The translations under genes were made by a program, and so were the position numbers. Positions 14,506 through 22,100 of a stretch of 29,254 nt of DNA are shown here, in pieces; position 1 is the first letter of the stretch; each line of letters begins with the position of its first letter. Source of the stretch: a virus. Below the pieces are notes generated by a model that did not search any database, had not been told where the DNA came from, and saw nothing but the letters and a program-made list of their open reading frames with translations. The DNA lies in IMG/VR virus record IMGVR_UViG_3300021437_000068, positions 1-29,254 of that record; one strand, written 5' to 3'.

Positions 14506-15336
14506 ATGCCAGAAATTTACGACGTAGCATGTCACTATGATGACATTCAGGCCACAGATGCGTACACAGGTACTACACTGTTTAAGGCCCAGTATTCGTC
14601 GTTCAATGAGGCAGCCAAAGACGGCACTATCACTAAACGTAGAACTATGTCGGTACGTCCAGGTACAACAATTCCTGCAAGACGTGCCGTAAACTTTCTG
14701 TCTGAGACCTGGATTATTGGTGATGGTAACAGCGACGGTATCTATGGCTTACCTATTCGCACGGCCTACTGGATGAAAAAGTCTACAGGTCTTGCAAGTC
14801 TCTTGACACCGGCCCAGGCTTGCAATTCTTCCGCAGGTACATCTATGCACATCAGTGCAATGTATCTGAAAGACACTGTTAACTCAACTTCGGATACTGA
14901 ATATGACACATTCTGGAACGTCTTTACCTCCAGCAGTGAGCCGGTTGTCAAAGGCTATTACTTCAAGGTCGGAAGTAAATACTATCGTGTTCGCGGACAG
15001 CATCAGGAAACAACAGGCTTTGGGCTTGCAGCTTGTGACGAACTGGATGACAGCGCTGTCACTACTGCTACCGTCAAGACTTCCGTAACTTACGACCCTA
15101 TCACCGATACTCAGACAGGCACTACCAGTACTATTTCAGCTATCATGTTGGACCCTAGTAAGTTCTACAGATATGCTAACAACATGGACGACAAGTATAC
15201 TAGTGGTGATTACTCACTTGTTACTGCCAGTGCTCTTGACGTAGGTTCAGATGTTACGATCAATAGTCTACGTTGGCGTGTACTTTCGAAGGAAGCCGAA
15301 GCAGATGCATGGGTACATCACATCAGGAGAGACTGA
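14506..15336 (+). CDS. Probable head-closure or neck protein
   Basis: A 276-residue protein of beta character between the adaptor and the gp10-like gene. This is the place of head stoppers, which plug the DNA channel, though it is larger than most (about 110 residues). A segment KGYYFKVGSKYYRVRGQHQE and the C-terminal DVTINSLRWRVLSKEAEADA resemble the beta-barrel of neck proteins (‘DRIVYNGKTYRV...’). The stop codon shares bases with the next ATG (TGATG at 15334-15338). I cannot name the family with certainty. Confidence 0.5.
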   Translation: MPEIYDVACHYDDIQATDAYTGTTLFKAQYSSFNEAAKDGTITKRRTMSVRPGTTIPARRAVNFLSETWIIGDGNSDGIYGLPIRTAYWMKKSTGLASLLTPAQACNSSAGTSMHISAMYLKDTVNSTSDTEYDTFWNVFTSSSEPVVKGYYFKVGSKYYRVRGQHQETTGFGLAACDELDDSAVTTATVKTSVTYDPITDTQTGTTSTISAIMLDPSKFYRYANNMDDKYTSGDYSLVTASALDVGSDVTINSLRWRVLSKEAEADAWVHHIRRD

Positions 15337-15806
15337 TGGGATTCGGTAACATCAATGCCTGGAAGAATCTAACAGCCTCTGCCAAGAAGCGGATTCAGAC
15401 TAAGGCGACTAAGTACGTACAAGAACGTGCATACAAAGTATTGCTAGACGCGGTAAAGATTTCTCCGCAGTTTACCGGAACGTTTGCGGCTAACTGGACT
15501 ATAGTTATTACAAATCATCCGGCTCAATTTGTCCCATACCGAGGAATGGAATATCGTATAGAGTCTGATAGGTACGAAGGCAAGATGGATGGCATGTCAC
15601 AAAACCTAGAGTTTCAGAAAGAGATAATCTCTACGGTAAAATGGAATAGCAACATTTCTCTTCGCAATATAACACCTAATGATGAAGGTGGAAAACTAAT
15701 AGATACGCTAGATGGCCCAAATGTTAGACTGAGGGCAGTTAATCCTACTGGTCGTGAGATTGGTGTATTAGTTTATCTTCGTCAGAAATACAAGTTTATA
15801 TCATGA
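15336..15806 (+). CDS. HK97 gp10-like / lambda Z-like neck or tail protein
   Basis: A 156-residue protein. The start at 15336 is set by AGGAGA at 15325-15330; an open frame runs further left to 15273 but only inside the previous gene. The hallmark is DAVKISPQFTGTFAANWTI, close to the ‘P-x-x-T-G-x-L-x-x-S/N-W’ core of HK97 gp10/minor tail protein Z family members, which sit at the head-tail junction. The C-terminus (GREIGVLVYLRQKYKFIS) ends in a beta-strand pattern. It overlaps the tail terminator gene by 4 nt. Confidence 0.68.
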   Translation: MGFGNINAWKNLTASAKKRIQTKATKYVQERAYKVLLDAVKISPQFTGTFAANWTIVITNHPAQFVPYRGMEYRIESDRYEGKMDGMSQNLEFQKEIISTVKWNSNISLRNITPNDEGGKLIDTLDGPNVRLRAVNPTGREIGVLVYLRQKYKFIS

Positions 15807-16222
15807 GCTTAGAAACTATCCGCACAGATATCGTCACGGCAATCGAAGCAGCCAAGGCAGGATTCAACCTTGGCTATACGCTTATCATCGAGTATGAAAA
15901 TCGTATTGTTGTTGACACTAAGACTCAGACCAAGCCATTCCTTACCGTAGAGATAATTGTCACAGATGGTCAACAACTTGAAATCAGCAATAACCCCAGA
16001 CACCGCATTCTCGGGCAACTCCACCTATGTGCAGTCGTTCCCGATGGGTCAGGCTCTGCCGACGCGAACAAGTTGCTTGACTGGTTTGTCCCAAAACTCC
16101 ATGGAAAAACCTTCAATACAGTACGCACACACTTCGCAGTCCCGGCGAAGCCCACGCCGCACCTGGGCTGGCAATATTACGGGGTCGCTATTCCCTTTTG
16201 GTCTGACCAGCCGGGGCAGTAA
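15803..16222 (+). CDS. Tail terminator protein (lambda gpU-like)
   Basis: A 139-residue protein with an N-terminal helix (LETIRTDIVTAIEAAKAGFN) followed by beta strands (TKPFLTVEIIVTDGQQLEIS, then HRILGQLHLCAVVPDGSGSA) and a second helix (NKLLDWFVPKLHGKTF). This alpha/beta order and the position between the gp10-like protein and the tail tube fit tail terminators, hexameric caps that stop tube growth and join tail to head. ATG 15803 overlaps the preceding stop. It is followed by a non-coding gap of 117 nt. Confidence 0.72.
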   Translation: MSLETIRTDIVTAIEAAKAGFNLGYTLIIEYENRIVVDTKTQTKPFLTVEIIVTDGQQLEISNNPRHRILGQLHLCAVVPDGSGSADANKLLDWFVPKLHGKTFNTVRTHFAVPAKPTPHLGWQYYGVAIPFWSDQPGQ

Positions 16223-16339
16223 CCCAAGCTAGACGAAAGTCTCAGAAATAATTGCCACAAACCAAAAGTGTAAGCAGTAACCTCACCCGGCCCCGTTAGA
16301 CTTGGGCCTACTTTGTAAAGTCACCAACCGGAGCACATC
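16223..16339 (+). other. Intergenic gap with a weak hairpin
   Basis: GGCCC (16289-16293) can pair with GGGCC (16304-16308) around a 10-nt loop; ACTTTGTAAAGT at 16310-16321 is a short palindrome. No good promoter is seen. CGGAGC before ATG 16340 is the Shine-Dalgarno of the tail tube gene. Confidence 0.4.
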
Positions 16340-17554
16340 ATGCCTCTTGCCTCATCTAGCGCCGTAGTCGTCCGCTACATCAAAGAATCCACGTTTGGCG
16401 TGATTCCAGTTACGGGTAACCCCACGGAATTGCGTATCACTGGTGAAACCCTGACCTATGGCATTACCAAGGATCAGAGCAAGGAAATCAACGTTACGCG
16501 TACCATCGCGTCGGTTATTCCTACTGATGCAAGTTCTTCTGGCGGAATTACCGCTGAACTTTCCCATGCAGCTTTTGAACCGCTGATGGAATCTGCTCTG
16601 CAGTCTGTGTTCACTGAGTTTGGTACAGACGGTCTTGGTGTTGCTACTGCAACCACCAGCATTACCACTACGGTTATTACTGCAGCTTCTGCCACAACTG
16701 GCACCAGTCTATTTACCGTGTTGCAGAAGGGCCAGTGGTTCCGTATCACTTCTGCCGGTGCAAACAACGGTAAAATTCTGCGCGTCAGCACGAGTACCGC
16801 ACCAACTTCCACGGTTATCACCCTGGACGCGAATACCCCTGCAGTTGCAAGTTCCGGTGAATCCATCCAGATTCAGTCTGCACGTCTGACGCACGGTACT
16901 ACCCAGACCTCTTGGTCACTGGAACGCTACAACTCTGACATTGGCGTGTACATTGCCTATACTGGCATGACCCCAAGCAAAATGTCATGGAAGATTGCTT
17001 CTGGTTCTCTGACCAGCATTAGCTTTGACTTCATGGGCAAGTCAGCTTCTGAAGCTAACTCCACGCAGATGCCTGGTACTCCGGTTGCTGCAGCTACCTA
17101 TGACGTACATTCTGGTGTGTCTGGTGCTACCAATGCAATCTGGGAAGCTGGTGCTCCGGTGTCTGGTACTTATGTGAAGTCTGTTTCTCTGGACTTCGAT
17201 AATACGCTGCGTGTTCAGGGCGCTATCGGTACACTTGGTGCAGTTGGTATCGGTTCTGGCACTATTGCATGTAATCTGTCTCTTGACATTTACTTTGCAG
17301 ACAAGTCTCTGTTTACCAAGTTTAAGGCTAACACCTACACCAGCTTGGTATTTTCGTCTACTGACGCCGCTGGTAATGGTTACATTGTTACCATTCCTAA
17401 TGCCGCTATCACGGACTGGAAGTCTAACGCCTCTGGCAAGGACAACGATCAAATGGTGACGGTTACTTTTGCAGCTATGCGTGACTCTACCAATGGCACT
17501 GCTGCTCTTCAGAAAGCAATCTTCATTGACCGTATCGGTGCAGCCGTCGTGTAA
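16340..17554 (+). CDS. Major tail tube protein
   Basis: A 404-residue protein, the tube subunit that encloses the tape measure. It starts like many phage tail tube proteins: VRYIKESTFGVIPVTGNPTE (‘E-x-T-x-G-x-x-P’ motif), then ITGETLTYGITKDQSKEINV and an Ile/Thr-rich inserted domain (TATTSITTTVITAASATTGT) that looks like an extra surface module. The C-terminal half has FDNTLRVQGAIGTLGAVGIG and a core strand set ending in VTFAAMRDSTNG. It is longer than lambda gpV (246 residues), consistent with the added domain. A terminator follows the stop within about 50 nt, supporting high-level expression. Confidence 0.85.
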   Translation: MPLASSSAVVVRYIKESTFGVIPVTGNPTELRITGETLTYGITKDQSKEINVTRTIASVIPTDASSSGGITAELSHAAFEPLMESALQSVFTEFGTDGLGVATATTSITTTVITAASATTGTSLFTVLQKGQWFRITSAGANNGKILRVSTSTAPTSTVITLDANTPAVASSGESIQIQSARLTHGTTQTSWSLERYNSDIGVYIAYTGMTPSKMSWKIASGSLTSISFDFMGKSASEANSTQMPGTPVAAATYDVHSGVSGATNAIWEAGAPVSGTYVKSVSLDFDNTLRVQGAIGTLGAVGIGSGTIACNLSLDIYFADKSLFTKFKANTYTSLVFSSTDAAGNGYIVTIPNAAITDWKSNASGKDNDQMVTVTFAAMRDSTNGTAALQKAIFIDRIGAAVV

Positions 17555-17605
17555 GTTTAAGCCCTCTCTTCTGGGCTAACGGTTGGTTGTTGAGAAGAGA
17601 AGACT

Positions 17606-17637
17606 GTCCGCTGTGGGAAACTGCAGCGGACTTTTTT
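17606..17637 (+). terminator. Rho-independent terminator after the tail tube gene
   Basis: GTCCGCTG (17606-17613) pairs perfectly with CAGCGGAC (17624-17631), followed by six T. Upstream, TCTCTTCT (17565-17572) pairs with AGAAGAGA (17593-17600), and AGCCC/GGGCT (17560-17577) forms an alternative stem, so several folds compete. Confidence 0.9.
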
Positions 17638-17673
17638 CGTTTTGGGCTATACTCGGGGTTTTGGAGGCCACCG

Positions 17674-18309
17674 ATGAAATACGGAATGTTGGAAGTTATT
17701 GGGCTAGACCCAGACCGTAAATACCACATGTTGGTTAGGTGTGAGTGTGGGACTGAGAAGAGTGTGGCTAAGGGTCACCTGGTAAGTGGAAACACCAAAT
17801 CATGTGGTTGTGCGCCTAAAGTCGATGGATCTGAGCTAAAAGGCACACCTACACATAACTCCTGGACAAGTATGCTCCAGCGTATTAGAAATCCAGACTA
17901 CCCAGACTACTGCAAATATGGAGGTAGAGGACTACGCGTAGACCCCGCCTGGGAGAAATTCGAAAACTTCTATGCAGACATGGGACAAAGGCCAGAGGGT
18001 AAGACACTTGAAAGACTGAACACAAACGGAGATTACTGCAAGACGAACTGTATGTGGGCTACTGCAAAAGAGCAGAATGATAATAGGCGAAACTCAATCA
18101 GATACCCCTACCGAGGTCACAGTCTAAGCATAAATCAACTGATGGAGATTTCGGGGCTTTCATACCAGACACTGTACATGCGACTTCGCTCAGGAGTCTC
18201 AGTAGAAGATGCAATCAAAGGCCCGCCTGGAGCCTCGCTACCAAAAACAGGAAACGTCAAAGAATTCCTATATAATCCAGTTTCTCAACCAACCCAAGGA
18301 AAACCATGA
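17674..18309 (+). CDS. HNH-type homing endonuclease-like protein
   Basis: A 211-residue protein. ATG 17674 is preceded by GGAGG (17663-17667); an upstream TTG frame crosses the terminator and is not used. Zinc-type Cys occur in VRCECG (about residue 24) and SCGC (about 47). The second half carries the signature CKYGGRGLRVDPAWEKFENF, GKTLERLNTNGDYCKTNCMW, then ATAKEQNDNRRN: the ‘YGGRG...DRxxNxGxYxxxNCRWAT...Q..NRR’ pattern of a phage HNH family. The C-terminus has a helix-turn-helix-like SINQLMEISGLSYQTLYMRL, likely DNA-binding. It lies between tail tube and chaperone, behind a terminator, and is A-rich, so it looks like an inserted selfish gene. Its stop overlaps the chaperone start (ATGA at 18306). 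Confidence 0.85.
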   Translation: MKYGMLEVIGLDPDRKYHMLVRCECGTEKSVAKGHLVSGNTKSCGCAPKVDGSELKGTPTHNSWTSMLQRIRNPDYPDYCKYGGRGLRVDPAWEKFENFYADMGQRPEGKTLERLNTNGDYCKTNCMWATAKEQNDNRRNSIRYPYRGHSLSINQLMEISGLSYQTLYMRLRSGVSVEDAIKGPPGASLPKTGNVKEFLYNPVSQPTQGKP

Positions 18310-18719
18310 GCGCAATTGACCTATTCGCAGCCTTCGCTACTGACGAAAAAGCCGAGCAAGGCGGTACTCCCACGCAACTCCCAGGCTGCGGAGACACAAA
18401 TTTCCGCATTGCCCGCGATAACAATAAGGCCTATATCAAGTTGCTGCAACAGCGTGTCAAGCAGAACCGTGCAGTGCTTGACTCCAAGGGTGATGCTGCA
18501 GAAGCTAAGAGCGATGAAATTATCATCGAAGTGATGGCTAAAACGATTTTGCTTGGCTGGGACGGCACCGTGATGTACAAGGGGAAGCCGCTTGAATATA
18601 GTGTTGACAATGCAAAAACACTGTTGGCACACAAGGAGTTTCGTGCAGTCGTCAATAAGGTCGCTGCAGATATGGAAGTCTTCCGGATTGAGAAGGATAG
18701 CGAAGACACAAAAAACTAA
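18306..18719 (+). CDS. Tail assembly chaperone, G-like short form
   Basis: A 137-residue helical protein in the lambda G position, directly before the tape measure. The patterns NFRIARDNNKAYIKLLQQRV and TILLGWDGTVMYKGKPLEYS with VDNAKTLLAHKEFRAVV are typical of this chaperone family. These proteins bind and keep the tape measure soluble until the tube is built. The stop TAA at 18717-18719 follows immediately after a slippery A AAA AAC (18710-18716), so a share of ribosomes goes on in the -1 frame to make the long form. AAGGA precedes the start. Confidence 0.85.
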   Translation: MSAIDLFAAFATDEKAEQGGTPTQLPGCGDTNFRIARDNNKAYIKLLQQRVKQNRAVLDSKGDAAEAKSDEIIIEVMAKTILLGWDGTVMYKGKPLEYSVDNAKTLLAHKEFRAVVNKVAADMEVFRIEKDSEDTKN

Positions 18720-19105
18720 TCGAGTGGCTGAATTGGAGTGTAACCTGGGCAGACAACCTGGAGATGCTCACAGAGGTGTGGGAAGCTACAGGCCAGAAGC
18801 CAGATGCACTCGCCAATCGGCCAGAACTTGCTGAACGGTGGCACGGGCCACACATGGTGTGGTCTGAATTATCGGGAAGTCGGCGCTATACTGCAGGGGG
18901 TGTAGCTGAAATACCCTTTTCTGAATTCTTCTTGTGGGCTGTGGCGCACGACTACAGTAAGCAGCAACTGCAGTCTATGTGGGAAGACCTTCACTACTTT
19001 GATGCAACTTGGGTGAGGGAGAACCAGAAACGGGCGACTAAAGACCGCGAGGAAGAGCAAGAACGGCAGCGCCGTAAGGTTTCGTCCCCAAAAAATAGGC
19101 TATAG
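18306..19105 (+). CDS. Tail assembly chaperone, G-T fusion by -1 frameshift
   Basis: The -1 frame is open from 18716 and continues as LIEWLNWSVTWADNLEMLTE, joining the 137-residue G part to a 129-residue T part (18716-19105), 266 residues in all. The T part ends in a charged, Lys/Arg/Glu-rich tail (NQKRATKDREEEQERQRRKV). Lambda makes gpG and gpGT by the same kind of slip; GT bridges the tape measure and the tube protein. T alone has an ATG at 18764, but no Shine-Dalgarno fits it, and its upstream codons are open, which supports the fusion. Confidence 0.85.
18691..18719 (+). promoter_or_regulatory. Programmed -1 frameshift signal
   Basis: The canonical heptamer A AAA AAC is in frame at 18710-18716, directly before TAA. 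An internal Shine-Dalgarno-like AGAAGGA lies at 18691-18697, 12 nt upstream, the distance at which such a site stimulates -1 slipping in E. coli dnaX. No clear downstream pseudoknot could be assigned by eye. Confidence 0.85.
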
Positions 19106-19132
19106 CCTGCAGTCTCACTGACTGCAGGCTAT
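19102..19132 (+). terminator. 13-bp perfect stem over the GT stop codon
   Basis: ATAGCCTGCAGTC (19102-19114) pairs with GACTGCAGGCTAT (19120-19132), with a 5-nt loop. The stem includes the GT stop codon (TAG 19103-19105). It lacks a T-run of its own, so it may be a barrier, a processing site or part of a two-stem switch with the next hairpin. Confidence 0.6.
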
Positions 19133-19134
19133 TT

Positions 19135-19166
19135 GGCCTTAAAATCGCGTAGCGATTTTTAAGGGC
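19135..19166 (+). promoter_or_regulatory. Hairpin covering the tape measure Shine-Dalgarno
   Basis: GGCCTTAAAATCGC pairs with GCGATTTTTAAGGGCC, about 14 bp with one or two single-base bulges and a GTA loop. The AAGGG (19161-19165) that serves ATG 19174 is in the right arm. The TTTTT in the arm could alternatively make ATCGC/GCGAT a weak terminator. Translational control of the tape measure is the simplest reading. Confidence 0.55.
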
Positions 19167-19173
19167 CATCAAT

Positions 19174-22100
19174 ATGTCTGACGATATAAAGTTTGAATTT
19201 ACTGAAGTAAAACAGTCAGTAGAGGCGACTACTAAGTCGCTAGATGTATTGCAAGCCTCTGTCCAGAAGCTGGATAAGGCCAGCGTCAGTAAGATTCGCG
19301 AGAGTTTAGACTCACTTGGCAAACTTGCAGCCTTCAAGAAGTTATCTGAGGAAGCTCAATCAAGCGTAGACAAGATCGAGCAAATTCTCAGTAAGAAGAT
19401 TACTGGGTTTAGCATCCTCAAGCAACTTGAGGATGAGCGTACTAAGCTTAACTCCACACTTGCTGGAATGAAGAATGGTTTCTCTACTTACTACGCAGAA
19501 GTTGAAGCTGTTCATAAAAAGTATCTAAAGAATCAGATGGATTTGGCTATTCAGGAAGCCAACCAACTAAAGCTTAGTTTTAGTAACATCGAAAGTCTGC
19601 GTACTAAGAATATCGCATCACGCCTCAGTTCAGCTACGGCCATGACTGAGGAAGATACTCGGGCACTACTTGGTGCGCCTAAGCTGTCTGATATGCAGCG
19701 CTTTACCCGGACCCTGAAAGCTGGGATGGAGGCAGACGCTAAAGAGCTAGCTGCAGCCTCTAAACAGGCATGGGCAGATCGTGTATTTTCAGGAGCAGTT
19801 GACGATCTAACAGCTAAAACTAAGGCACTGCGTAGTAAATCAGCTACACCTATGTCTGAGGATGACACTCGGGCACTGCTTGGTATGCCCAAGTTGTCTG
19901 ATATGCAGCGTTTCACTAAAACACTAAAAGCAGGGATGGAGGCAGATGCTAAAGAGCTAGCTGCTGCGGCTAAACAGGGGTGGGCAGACCGTGTATTTTC
20001 AGGAGCAGTTGACGATCTAACAGCTAAAACTAAGGCACTTCGCAGTAAATCAGCTACGCCTATGTCTGAGGACGATACACGCACACTTCTTGGTATGCCT
20101 AAGCTGTCAGATATGCAGCGGTTTACGCAGACTCTGAAAGCGGGGATGGAAGCAGACGCTAAGGAACTTGCGGCATCTAAAAAACAGGCATGGGCAGATA
20201 GAGTTTTTGCCGGAGCAAATGAAGATATCCTCGCTAAAGCCGAAGCTGAGCGGTATAAGACTACACTGATAGCTATGGCTGCTGCACAGAAGAAGGCAGA
20301 AGATGGGTATGTGGCAGTACGTAAGGCGAGCCTAGCAGCCGGAAAACTGCAAATACTCGGTGCAGCAAAAGCATCTCTAGATGAGCAACACACTGCGGAA
20401 GAACTGCTGGCAAAGGCGGAATCTGAGCGCTATCAGAATACCCTGATGGCTATGGCTGCTGCACAGAAGAAGGCAGAAGATGGATATAGAGCCGCCAGAG
20501 CTAAAAGCCTCGCTAACGGAAAACTGCAAATACTTGCACCGGCGAGGGCTGCTGTTGCCCAGGATATAGCCGACGACAAGGCCAATGCTTTCCAGTATCG
20601 GGTTGACCGAATGTTTGCAGATGCTCTAGTTCAGAAAGCCTCTGCACCGCTCGACATGCGAGGAAGTTCACTGCCAGAGCATGTCAAGAACGTAGATACA
20701 CTGTCCAATTCGTTTAAGCGTCTAACCCTGGACGGCAATGACGTACACTCGGCCATGCGAGGTTTGGCTTCTGGGTTTAATCTTTTGTGGTTGACCTGGG
20801 GCAACCTACTGCCGTTGTTTGCAGGTTCTGCTGTTAGCTTTGGTACAAAGGGCGTCATCGAACTTGGGTCTAGCATCGAACATACAATGCAGATTATTCG
20901 TGTGCTTTCTCAGGAAAGTAGCGAAAGTGTGCAAGGACTTACAAGTCAACTAGTTGAACTTGCTAAGTCTGGGCCGGTTGGTCCTAAAGAAATTGCAGAA
21001 GCTATGAAGACTTTGTCTCTAGCTGGCCTGAATACAAAAGAAGTCAGTAACGCCATTAAGGACGTGATGAACTTCTCGGTTGCTGGTGATACCTCTTTGA
21101 AAGCTGCCGCAGACGTTATGACTTCTGTAGCTACAGCTTTCAGCATTGACGCTCAGCATTACAACTACGTTGGCGATGTAATCTCTAAGACTGCTGCAAT
21201 TTCTAAGGCTTCAGTAGAGTCTATCGGAGAATCATTTAAGTCTTCATCTGTGCTTAGTAAACTATACGGTCTATCTCTTGAAGACGTTGGTGTTGGTCTT
21301 GCTGCGCTATCTAATCTGGGTATCCAGGGAAGTGCTGCAGGTACTGCACTTCGTAACATGTATGTTGACCTTGCAGGTCGTACTCCAAAAGTCGCAAAGA
21401 CCCTCAAAGAACTTGGCCTAGAGGTAAGGGATAGTACAGGTAAGTTCAAAGATCTTGTAACTCTGACTTACGAACTAGATGCCTCACTCGAAAAGTTTAA
21501 TGGTAGGGGTCAGGCCCAAAAGATGGCTGACGTATTCTCCGAGCGTGGTGGAAAGCCTGCGGTAGAGTTGCGGGCACTTGCAAAGGAACGTGCTAAAGAG
21601 TTCGGGACAACCTTCGGGTCTGAGCTTGAACGTATTCGCAGTGAAATCATGAATTCAGAAGGCTTCATGATTCAGTCTGCAGCACAGCTTGCCCTAACTG
21701 CACAGAAGCAGATGGAGTCCGTAAGTGCTACCCTAAAGGCTACAATGGTTGATGCCTTTGAAGGCATGTCTCCATATATTGTGTCGATATCTGGACAGCT
21801 TAAAAATCTATTTAACTCAGGTGAGTTTAAGGATTCGTTGGTTGGAATGACGAATCTGATCATGGATTTTGTGTCCGGTCTTATTCGTGTTGCTGAGGTT
21901 GTACTTCCTAATATCGGAGTTATCGCTGCGCTTACTGCAGCCTATGCAGCTATGCCTGCTGTTGTTAGTGCAGCAACGGCTCTGTGGGGCATGGTTACTG
22001 CCGTAATCGTTGCTGATACTGTAGCAGTTGACCTTAATACTAAGGCTAAACTAGCCAATGGGGCGGCGTCAACGTCAGTATTTACCAGCCTTGCCGGACT

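Noticed and set aside
17587-17673. TTG-started extension of the HNH homing-type protein
   Set aside because: It would run through the terminator stem and T-run, while ATG 17674 has a GGAGG at the right distance.
19551-20393. Minus-strand frame of 280 codons with internal repeats
   Set aside because: Its repeats are the reverse of the tape measure repeats; composition is Ser/Ala-rich shadow type.
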